Notes under the pieces: generated by a model
What the model was told of the DNA's origin: nothing
Database searches by the model: none
Seen by the model: only the letters and a program-made list of their open reading frames with translations
Assembly (NCBI GenBank): GCA_009392675.1
Contig: VFFY01000044.1
Location: 1 to 18,739, forward strand
DNA length: 18,739 bases
Direction of reading: 5' to 3'
DNA from: SAR202 cluster bacterium
Lineage (GTDB): Bacteria > Chloroflexota > Dehalococcoidia > Lucifugimonadales > UBA826
Shown here: in pieces, positions 1 through 6,733 of the stretch
Layout: each line of letters opens with the position of its first letter
Numbering within the stretch: the first letter of the stretch is position 1
Position numbers and translations under genes: made by a program

Positions 1-930
1 TCATTTTCATGTCCGTGGCGGTATTGTTCAGATGTCGGCAATCAGTGGAATTGAAATTGCACTGTGAGATATAAAAGGCCAAGCTCTCGGCGTACCCGTA
101 TATGAGCTCTTAGGCGGAAAAATAAGAGATAGAATTTGGACCTATGGCAGATGGGATGGCTTAACCCCTGAAGCAGCAGTAGAGAATGCCCTGTTCCACG
201 TGGAACAGGGCATTACAGCCTTGAAGGGTGATCCCTTTGAGCATCGGGGCATATTTATTGATAAGAAATCAGAGGATCTAGCAATATCAAAAATGCGATC
301 GGTGAGGGAAGCTGTTCGAGATGAAGTAGAACTTTTTGTTGAAGTACATGGAAGGTTGGCGCCCTCTGATGCCATCAGGGTAGCCAATAGGTTGGAAGAA
401 TTTAGACCTTTCTTTTATGAGGAACCCGTGCCACCTCAAAATTTGGAAGCCCTCAAGAAGGTCGCTGATAATGTGAATATCCCGATTGCCACTGGGGAAA
501 GGCTTCTGACCAAATTTGATTTTGCAGATTTATTGCCTCTGCATGCCGTAGACCTGATACAACCAGATGTTGTTCAGGCAGGGGGTATTCTTGAGCTCAA
601 AAAAATTGCGGCCATGACGGAGGCTTATTACGTAGGCTTTCAACCACATAATCCGTACGGCCCTTTTTGTACAATTGCTGCACTTCATTTGGATGCATGC
701 ACTCCAAATTTCTTGATTCAAGAAGGTGGTATTCATCCTTGGTTTCAGGATGCAACGACTGGCAATTTCCCAATCAAAAAAATGGCTACTTTGGTGTACC
801 TACAGGCATAGGTTTAGGTGTAGCGATGAATGAAGATTGGTTGAAGGCAAATCCCTTGAGCGATAATGCGTATCCTTGGAGACCTAATTTGGGTGCCAAT
901 CCGTCACGTCAAGATGTGTTTTGGTCTTAA
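1..930 (+). pseudogene. Mandelate racemase / D-galactonate dehydratase-like enolase-superfamily gene, broken, 5' end outside window
   Basis: Reading from base 2 gives an enolase-superfamily C-terminal region: an ALxDIKGQALGVPVYELLGG segment, then FYEEPVPPQN, the GERLLTKFDF acid segment, VDLIQPDVVQAGG and the QPHNPYGP histidine segment near the end of the barrel. The usual metal-ligand Asp of the family (VDFHGR in galactonate dehydratase) is Glu here (VEVHGR). Two lesions are visible. A TGA at 65-67 replaces the Trp expected in ALWDIKG. A run of seven A at 776-782 shifts the frame; with six A the frame joins GNFPIK to NGYFGVPTGIGLGVAMNEDW and ends at the TAA at 928-930. The family dehydrates or racemises sugar acids; the substrate cannot be told. 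It is either a decaying pseudogene or carries two sequencing errors. Confidence 0.8.
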
Positions 931-983
931 ACGATAAATCTTTTTCCCCATATTTGGTTGCGATTTTTAACCTCAGATTTGGA

Positions 984-989
984 TATAAT
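984..989 (+). promoter_or_regulatory. Candidate -10 box (TATAAT) ahead of the NIPSNAP gene
   Basis: A perfect TATAAT lies in the gap after the broken enolase gene, about 65 bases before the preferred NIPSNAP start. No good -35 box sits at 17 bases; the nearest, TTGCGA at 958-963, is 20 bases away. The call rests on the -10 match alone. Confidence 0.35.
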
Positions 990-1054
990 GCCACTGGAAG
1001 CTTATTTGCAATTGGGGTTGCAACTAGAAAATGACAGAAAGGGAGAAAATGACT

Positions 1055-1351
1055 ATGGTTTCACAGCTACGCATTTACACTATTAACCGAGGCATGATGG
1101 ACTCTTGGCTCAACCTGTTCCATAAACATCTTAAGCCTAACCATGAGAAGTATGGTATACCGATCGAGTCCAGTTGGGTTAACACTGATCGGACAGAGTT
1201 CATATGGGTGCGAAGCTTCGATAATGTGGAGGTGATTCAAGCTAAAGAGGATGAGTATTATTCGTCACCCGAGCGTATTGCGTTGGGAGACCAACCGAAA
1301 GTCCATATTGCCAAAACCGAGGTCCGAGTCGTAGAGCCCACTAACTCCTAG
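1055..1351 (+). CDS. NIPSNAP-family small protein
   Basis: The product is about 98 residues and resembles NIPSNAP-family dimeric alpha/beta-barrel proteins: an opening LRIYTINRG strand, a helix with WLNLFHKHLKPNHEKYGI, then a strand SSWVNTDRTEFIWVRSF and a helix ending in EYYSSPE. Members often sit beside catabolic genes in environmental bacteria; their reaction is generally unknown. Three in-frame ATGs exist at 1031, 1049 and 1055. GGGAG at 1041-1045 stands nine bases before 1055, so I prefer that one. The stop at 1349-1351 is 61 bases ahead of the next gene, also on the plus strand, so the two may be co-transcribed. Confidence 0.75.
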   Translation: MVSQLRIYTINRGMMDSWLNLFHKHLKPNHEKYGIPIESSWVNTDRTEFIWVRSFDNVEVIQAKEDEYYSSPERIALGDQPKVHIAKTEVRVVEPTNS

Positions 1352-1412
1352 GTTCAAATTTCCCACGAATATCTAATTAAGCCTAGGATTTTGAACAATA
1401 CGAGCAGGAGAA

Positions 1413-3389
1413 GTGGTTTTGGCAGTTACAGCAGTAGATATAAAAAGTCGTGTCGAATTTAATTCAGGGACTTCTTGGGGTGAATTTGGACCCTATGAAA
1501 GGATAGATGGAGTAGTGGAGTTTGGGGTTGATCCAGATAATACTGCCAATTCCGGAATAATTGATTTGCAACATTCCCCGGTGGATAGTGCTGGTTTAGT
1601 AAATTTCAGCTCTGATTTTGTTTTATTGACACCATCAACCAGGGAATCTTCTCGTCTTCTTGTGGATGTTGTTAATAGGGGAAGGAAAAGAGCGATATCT
1701 GATTTTAATATGGCATCTCCTAACTTGACTCCGTCGTCCACCATCGAGCCTGGAGACGGGTTTCTTTTTGAGCGTGGTTACACTGTGGTATCGATTGGCT
1801 GGCAGTATGATGTGTATCGTAGTGGGTCTCTACTCGGGATGGACCCACCACCAGTTGAACTTGATGGAAAACCTGTTGAAGGTACCAACTTGGTGGAAAT
1901 TCGGCCGAATGAAAGAATCAAAAGTTCCCTACTTGCTAACCGGGCCCATAAACCCTATCCCGCTAGTTCGACCAACAATGCTAAAGACATAATGTATGTT
2001 AAAGATTGGGAGGATGGGCCGCAGGAAGAAATACCTAGAACCGAATGGTCTTTTTCTAAAGAACAAAATGGAACTGTTGTTCCCGATGCCGAGTATGTAT
2101 ATATGGAATCTGGATTTTGCCCAGGTAGAATTTATAGCGTTGTATATGAGGCATCAAAGGCAGTCGTTTCTGGATCCACCTTGATGTCTATTCGAGATAT
2201 TGGTTCCTGGATCAAATATGGCGGTGTGAACTCACCACTAAAAAGTCGACCTACATATGCCTATGCCTATGGAATATCTCAAACGGGAAGACTTTTGAGA
2301 CATTATTTATATTCAGGTATGAATTTAGATGAAAAGGGACGCCAGGTATATGATGGACTTCTGCCTCATGTGGCTGGTGGTAGACGTGGGGATTTCAATC
2401 ACAGATTTGCACAACCCTCACAACAATCTTCTCCTGGATTCGGCCATATGTATCCTTTTGCAGATGAACCTACAGAGGATCCGTATGGGAGGAAATTGGA
2501 AGGACTTCAAGACAGACAGAAAACCCTTGGTGGACTGCCAAAGGTTATTTATACCAATACCTCGGCGGAATATTGGAGGGGTGATGCCTCGTTATCTCAT
2601 GTTGATCTGAGAGGTCGCCAGGATCTTGATTTCCCTCAAAATATTAGAAGTTACCTATTCTCAGGAACACAACATGTACCAAGGGAGCTTCCCCAAATGA
2701 AAGATCCCGGTCCGGACGGATCACTCGGACTTTATGGTTTCAATGTAGTTGACTTCCGACCCCTTCTTAGATCAGCACTTTGCAACCTAGTGTCTTGGGT
2801 GGAAGAGGGCCTTGAACCACCAAAAAGTAAGGTGCCAAGGCTTGATGATGGTACTGCTAGCACCATTCCTGATGTTCTAGAGGTATTCACAGGAGCGCTT
2901 GGATTAAAGATTCCAGATCCCTCTCAAATGTGGCGCCTTAGGGAAATGGATATGGGTTTACGAGAAGATACTGGCATAGCCGCATATCCAATAAAGGAAG
3001 GCAGGGAGTATCCTAGATTTGTTTCATCAGTGGATAAGGACGGGAACGAAGTTGCTGGTATTCGAATGCCTGATATATCGGTTCCAGTTGGCACACATAC
3101 GGGCTGGAATCCTCGCGACCCATCAACAGGAGCCCCTGATCAGATTATTTCAATGGTTGGATTCACAAATTATTTTCCGGCCACTGGGAAATCTTTTAGG
3201 CTCCATGATGATTTAAGAAATTCAAATAATGACAGGTATTTGTCAAAAGAAAATTATTTGGAAATGGTTTCTAAAGCCGCAGAGAAATTGGTTAAGGAAA
3301 GATATCTAATTAAGGAAGACATTGATGTGGTGCTGCAAAAATGTGGCCAAAGGTATGGCGAGGCCATTTCTAGAGGGAATCAAGTTTAA
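1413..3389 (+). CDS. Large alpha/beta-hydrolase-domain protein (658 aa)
   Basis: This matches the long 'alpha/beta hydrolase domain' family of environmental bacteria. The N-terminal third (SWGEFGPYERIDGVVEF, LLVDVVNRG, GYTVVSIGWQYD) is typical. The nucleophile elbow is YAYGISQTGRLLR with Ser289, followed by the characteristic DGLLPHVAGGRRGDFNHRF segment. SGTQHVPR and VPVGTHTGWNPR supply candidate catalytic histidines. No signal peptide is seen, so it is probably cytoplasmic. Substrate is unknown; ester or lactone hydrolysis is inferred from the fold. The start is uncertain: GTG at 1413 gives the longest frame, but AGGAG at 1406-1410 is better spaced (8 bases) for the TTG at 1419. It converges with the SMP-30-like gene, leaving 55 bases between the stops. 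Confidence 0.8.
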   Translation: MVLAVTAVDIKSRVEFNSGTSWGEFGPYERIDGVVEFGVDPDNTANSGIIDLQHSPVDSAGLVNFSSDFVLLTPSTRESSRLLVDVVNRGRKRAISDFNMASPNLTPSSTIEPGDGFLFERGYTVVSIGWQYDVYRSGSLLGMDPPPVELDGKPVEGTNLVEIRPNERIKSSLLANRAHKPYPASSTNNAKDIMYVKDWEDGPQEEIPRTEWSFSKEQNGTVVPDAEYVYMESGFCPGRIYSVVYEASKAVVSGSTLMSIRDIGSWIKYGGVNSPLKSRPTYAYAYGISQTGRLLRHYLYSGMNLDEKGRQVYDGLLPHVAGGRRGDFNHRFAQPSQQSSPGFGHMYPFADEPTEDPYGRKLEGLQDRQKTLGGLPKVIYTNTSAEYWRGDASLSHVDLRGRQDLDFPQNIRSYLFSGTQHVPRELPQMKDPGPDGSLGLYGFNVVDFRPLLRSALCNLVSWVEEGLEPPKSKVPRLDDGTASTIPDVLEVFTGALGLKIPDPSQMWRLREMDMGLREDTGIAAYPIKEGREYPRFVSSVDKDGNEVAGIRMPDISVPVGTHTGWNPRDPSTGAPDQIISMVGFTNYFPATGKSFRLHDDLRNSNNDRYLSKENYLEMVSKAAEKLVKERYLIKEDIDVVLQKCGQRYGEAISRGNQV

Positions 3390-3444
3390 GTAGCTAACAT
3401 GTTGGTATTACATCAAATAGGTATTAAATTCCGATGAACGAATT

Positions 3445-4404
3445 TTAACTAAGCGAAGCGCCTGTTGCATCGGTGTATATGCTGTAAATTGAGCGACTTG
3501 CTGTAATAAATAAACGATTGCGTTTGTGTCCCCCAAATGTAAGATTGGACGGTACTTCCGGTAAATATATCCTACCAATCAAGGCGGATGAATCGTTATA
3601 TATCGTTATAGAATTAGTTCCTCGCTGAGCAGATGCCCACAGATTTCCGTCAGTATCACAGCGCATACCGTCTGTGGAATCCTCACCTGTCTCTGTAAAA
3701 ATTTTTCCTTCCGCTAAGCTGTCGCCATTGTTTGATACTTGATAAACATAAATAGCATTAGGGTTATTTGAGCCAGAATCCGATACATAAACGTGCGTGA
3801 AGTCTGGTGAGAAACAAAGTCCGTTGGGACGAACAAGACCTGTTGCTTTTACTTCTACTGCTCCTGATGAAGGGTCAATTCTATATACTGCGGTTGGTAA
3901 TTCAGGTTCAGATCGGTCTCCTTCATAATTATTTAAAATCCCATATCCGGGGTCCGTAAACCAAATTGCACCATCTTTATGAATCGCAACATCATTAGGG
4001 GCATTTAGTTTTGAATTTCTGAAGGAGTCTGCAATTATGGTGATTGACCCGTCAAATTCTGTTCTAGTGACCCTTCTAGTTAAATGCTCGCAAGTGATGA
4101 GCCTACCCAAGTTGTCTCTTGCGTTGCCGTTAGCGTTATAGGACGGATTACGATATTCACTAACAATTCCGGTTTCTTCCGTCCATCTAAGGATTCTATT
4201 ATTTGGTATATCGCTGAACAGAAGATATCTTCCATCACCAAACCACGCTGGTCCTTCGGTCCATCTAGAGCCTGTATAAAGGCGTTCCATTCCAGCATTT
4301 CCGAGAACATAGCGTTTGAAACTTTCGTCTATCACCTCTACAAATGGTTCTGGATACGGGGTGGTATCTTTTTCCCAATTTCTTACGGTACTATTTATAT
4401 TCAT
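3445..4404 (-). CDS. SMP-30/gluconolactonase/LRE-family beta-propeller lactonase
   Basis: The 319-residue product is a six-bladed propeller of the SMP-30/gluconolactonase family. The divalent-metal ligands of the family are recognisable: Glu50 in WTEGPAW, Asn137 in NAPNDV, Asn194 in RPNGLCFS and Asp245 in STDGMRCD. Length is near the usual 290-330. These enzymes open sugar-acid lactones, which fits the sugar-acid enolase remnant at the left edge. No signal peptide is present. The ATG is preceded by AAGGA about ten bases upstream on the minus strand. It is divergent from the MFS gene at 4570, with 165 bases between that could hold promoters for both; none stands out. Confidence 0.85.
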   Translation of the reverse strand: MNINSTVRNWEKDTTPYPEPFVEVIDESFKRYVLGNAGMERLYTGSRWTEGPAWFGDGRYLLFSDIPNNRILRWTEETGIVSEYRNPSYNANGNARDNLGRLITCEHLTRRVTRTEFDGSITIIADSFRNSKLNAPNDVAIHKDGAIWFTDPGYGILNNYEGDRSEPELPTAVYRIDPSSGAVEVKATGLVRPNGLCFSPDFTHVYVSDSGSNNPNAIYVYQVSNNGDSLAEGKIFTETGEDSTDGMRCDTDGNLWASAQRGTNSITIYNDSSALIGRIYLPEVPSNLTFGGHKRNRLFITASRSIYSIYTDATGASLS

Positions 4405-4569
4405 GAAATTGAATTCCTTATGTATAGGTCAATCATGAGACTGTGGGTAGTAAATTTTTTAGTAGAGACTAATTCCAAAGGGAATAAAAAAATATTCAGG
4501 ACAGTCTTATTTTATCCAAATAACTGACCTCGGCAAGTTTATTACACAGAACAGGTAGGTTGAAGTATT

Positions 4570-5865
4570 TTGAATAAGTCGAGAAGCGAGACACCGAAAT
4601 TTTATTATGGTTGGTTGGTTCTTGCCGTATGCTTCTTTATTGTGATGTGTTCATCCGGTGTTCGGTCCAGTATGGGTGTTTTTATAACCCCAATGGAGGC
4701 GGATATGCAGTGGGCTCGAAACGATATTACCAGGGTACTTTCTTTGGGAATATTTGTGGGGGCTCTGTCTTTTATAGTGATGGGCTATCTTTATGATAAA
4801 TATGGTGGTCGAAGGGTGATATCGGCTGCTCTAATAATGGTCGGGATATCTGTTTTTTTACTAAGCCGGGTCAACTCCATTTTTGGATTTATTTTGATAT
4901 ACGGGATACTTGGGAGTTTTGCATCTAGTGGTGCTTCTTTTGTAACTATTCACTCATTACTGGCAAAATGGTTCTACAGACGAAGAGGCTTAGCTATGAG
5001 CCTGTCTGCTGCCGGAGGGTCTATCGGTCCTTTGTTGTTTGCACCATTTTGTGCGTTTCTGATAGAAGCTTTTGATTGGAGGATCGCATTTTTATTCATA
5101 GGTGGAATGGTTTTGTTTATGGGAGCTCCTTTGGCGGCTCTTTTCCTAAGAGATGATCCACTAGGTCAGATTCCAGATAGTGAAAGGGATGAAACCGGAA
5201 TTCAAGATAAAGAAGAAGTGCAGGTGGAAACGGAAGGACCATTATTTACCAGTCGCTGGAAGCAGGCTTTATCCACTTCCCCTTTCTGGCAGTTATCTGC
5301 CGCTTATCTTGTTTGTGGTATTACCACTAACATCATTTCCGTACATTTTGTTCCATTTGCTGAAGATCAAGGAGTACCTAAGATAACCGCTGCCACGATT
5401 TTTGGGATAATGATGGGGTTAAATTCTGTGGGGGTCATTTCTGCAGGAGTACTGTCGCAAAAATTCAGTCAACATAGGGTGTTAGGTTTTACATATGCAT
5501 TGCGGGGAATTGCTTATTTGGCCTTGTTAACGATAGGCGGAACAACTGGAATGTGGGCGTTTGCCTTAATAGCTGGAATGTCGTGGATAGCCACCGCTTC
5601 AGTAACTTCTTCCCTCGTGGCAGATATATACGGGGTAAGAAATTTAGGAACATTGAACGGCATGTCTAACATGGTTCACCAGATTGGAGGCGCATTATCG
5701 GTACTTGTTGCGGGGGAACTTCAGGCATTGACCGGATCCTATGAGATACCTTTCGCGATTGCTGGTGCCACATTACTGTTTGCGAGCATAGCGGCTTTTA
5801 GTGTCAAAGAGAAGAAATACTCATATAGGTACTCTAGAGTGCCTGTCGCAGCCGTTTCTTCTTAG
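4570..5865 (+). CDS. MFS transporter, FYGW type (carrier 1)
   Basis: This is a 431-residue major facilitator with about twelve hydrophobic segments. It opens with FYYGWLVLAVCFF at residues 11-23. Between the second and third segments is the MFS motif GYLYDKYGGRRV. A charged central loop (residues ~200-222, rich in D and E) separates the halves. The FYGW opening is shared by carriers related to oxalate:formate and monocarboxylate porters, so an organic anion is a reasonable but unproven substrate. The start is TTG. It ends one base before the stop of the convergent MerB-like gene, so the two transcripts must overlap or terminate very tightly. Confidence 0.85.
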   Translation: MNKSRSETPKFYYGWLVLAVCFFIVMCSSGVRSSMGVFITPMEADMQWARNDITRVLSLGIFVGALSFIVMGYLYDKYGGRRVISAALIMVGISVFLLSRVNSIFGFILIYGILGSFASSGASFVTIHSLLAKWFYRRRGLAMSLSAAGGSIGPLLFAPFCAFLIEAFDWRIAFLFIGGMVLFMGAPLAALFLRDDPLGQIPDSERDETGIQDKEEVQVETEGPLFTSRWKQALSTSPFWQLSAAYLVCGITTNIISVHFVPFAEDQGVPKITAATIFGIMMGLNSVGVISAGVLSQKFSQHRVLGFTYALRGIAYLALLTIGGTTGMWAFALIAGMSWIATASVTSSLVADIYGVRNLGTLNGMSNMVHQIGGALSVLVAGELQALTGSYEIPFAIAGATLLFASIAAFSVKEKKYSYRYSRVPVAAVSS

Positions 5866-5866
5866 T

Positions 5867-6523
5867 TTATAAACTTTCTTTCCATGATATGTAGTCCGAT
5901 CGTGCCCTTTCTTTAAACCTGGGATTGCTGAATCTATCCATAAATTCTTCCAAGGTTTGGATAACTTGTTCATTGGAATTAGGATCGTAGTGAATCCAGT
6001 TAACTAAATGTTCTTCCGACCGGAAGAAATTCATGTTTGCTCAATTTCTGCCGGCGGTGTCCCCGCCTCCCAAAAATCCGAATCCGTAAATAGAAACACC
6101 TACAATTCCTTCACCGGGCATTGAACTAAGAATTTCTCCATCCTTAACTGTCACGCTTATTGGATCATTACAATCGAGGCAAACACTATCAATTCGGACT
6201 GTTTTACCAGGGAATAACCAGCAAACTGCTAGAGATTCAAAAGCTCATTGCCCCCACCATTTGCTTTCACCATCTACAGTAATTTTGTAATGAGTTGGCA
6301 CGTTGTTAAACGGTGCGAAACTACCGATTACATCGGTGCCAGGGACTAGCCAGTACCCCGCCATTTTCCCTGGGCCCATAAGATCATTTAGATATGTTCT
6401 CGCCTCCTCTATGCCTATCCCAAGGGCCGGGGCTATTTCTGTGTAATGAGGAGCCACCCCAGTCGATACGATGGTTTTCATTATATGGGTGTACAGTTGA
6501 TCAAGAGTTTTTAAATCGGTCAT
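5867..6523 (-). CDS. MerB-like (alkylmercury lyase family) protein with two in-frame UGA codons, probable double selenoprotein
   Basis: Read on the minus strand from ATG at 6523 to TAA at 5867-5869, the frame is continuous for 218 residues apart from TGA at 6245-6247 (residue 93) and 6041-6043 (residue 161). An N-terminal winged-helix-like part (IAPALGIGIEEARTYLNDL) leads into FNNVPTHYKITVDGESKWWGQ-UGA-AFESLAV. This aligns with MerB WCALDTL, placing UGA on catalytic Cys96 and Glu96 on Asp99. The second site, GRN-UGA-ANMNFFRSEEHLVNW, aligns with MerB SFCCHVHFFAS, placing UGA on Cys159. A CxxC (Cys115, Cys118) lies between. Normal Cys codons TGC and TGT are used elsewhere in the gene. Length matches MerB (about 212-220). 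AAAGG lies about nine bases before the ATG. MerB cleaves carbon-mercury bonds; the substrate of this branch is unknown. The alternative is a pseudogene with two nonsense changes. Confidence 0.82.
6011..6028 (-). promoter_or_regulatory. Candidate bacterial SECIS hairpin for UGA at residue 161
   Basis: On the minus-strand transcript ttcttcc-ggtc-ggaagaa forms a perfect seven-pair stem with a GGUC tetraloop, starting its loop after 19 nt from the UGA. GGUC is also the core of the loop of the E. coli fdhF SECIS, where G and U contact SelB (recalled knowledge). Position, stem length and loop all fit the bacterial SECIS consensus. Confidence 0.7.
6218..6232 (-). promoter_or_regulatory. Candidate bacterial SECIS hairpin for UGA at residue 93
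   Basis: On the minus-strand transcript ctagca-gtt-tgctgg folds into six pairs (one G-U) with a GUU loop. The loop begins 19 nt after the UGA (18 nt between), inside the 16-37 nt window known for bacterial SECIS elements. Its first loop base is G, as the bacterial consensus requires. The short three-base loop is the weak point. Confidence 0.6.
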
Positions 6524-6578
6524 TAATTATTGCCTTTTGCCTTCGACTATCTGATCCAGATCTATATCTTTAGAGAGA

Positions 6579-6607
6579 ACAATAGCAATAGATTGGTTTG
6601 TTAGCAA
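6579..6607 (-). promoter_or_regulatory. Candidate sigma70-type promoter for the MerB-like gene
   Basis: Minus strand: TTGCTA (6602-6607), a 17-base spacer, then TATTGT (6579-6584), preceded by TGC, an extended -10. It lies about 55 bases upstream of the ATG. Both boxes match consensus at four of six bases. Confidence 0.35.
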
Positions 6608-6637
6608 AACAAGGCCAACATTAACGATTTATATGAG

Positions 6638-6643
6638 TATAAT
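6638..6643 (+). promoter_or_regulatory. Candidate -10 box (TATAAT) for MFS carrier 2
   Basis: A perfect TATAAT lies upstream of the second MFS gene. Transcription would start near 6650, ahead of the AGGAG ribosome site at 6679-6683. No clear -35 box is seen at 17 bases. Confidence 0.35.
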
Positions 6644-6733
6644 GGCCATGCTATTTTAGGTAGCGAGCTTAGATCCTCAGGAGATATCCAGATCAAATTA
6701 CTAGGACAGCGAACGATTTTTTATGGTTGGATC

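Noticed and set aside
65..67. In-frame TGA of the enolase gene as selenocysteine
   Set aside because: The position is a conserved Trp, not Cys, and no G-loop hairpin of reasonable strength lies 16-37 nt downstream. A nonsense change or sequencing error is more likely.
3426..3445. aaattc / gaattt hairpin between the convergent stops as a terminator
   Set aside because: Six A/T-rich pairs with an eight-base loop, touching the stop codon of the SMP-30-like gene; too weak to call.
4084..4527. 147-codon plus-strand open frame
   Set aside because: It is the antisense shadow of the SMP-30-like gene, with no recognisable domain and no ribosome site.
6041..6247. UGA read as Trp through an alternative genetic code
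   Set aside because: TGG is used for Trp throughout, TGA ends several genes (hydrolases A and B, the hydratase), and the MerB columns are Cys, not Trp.
6245..6523. A stand-alone 92-residue protein ending at the first UGA
   Set aside because: It would be only the N-terminal domain ending right at the catalytic position, while the following 125 codons stay in frame and match the rest of the family.
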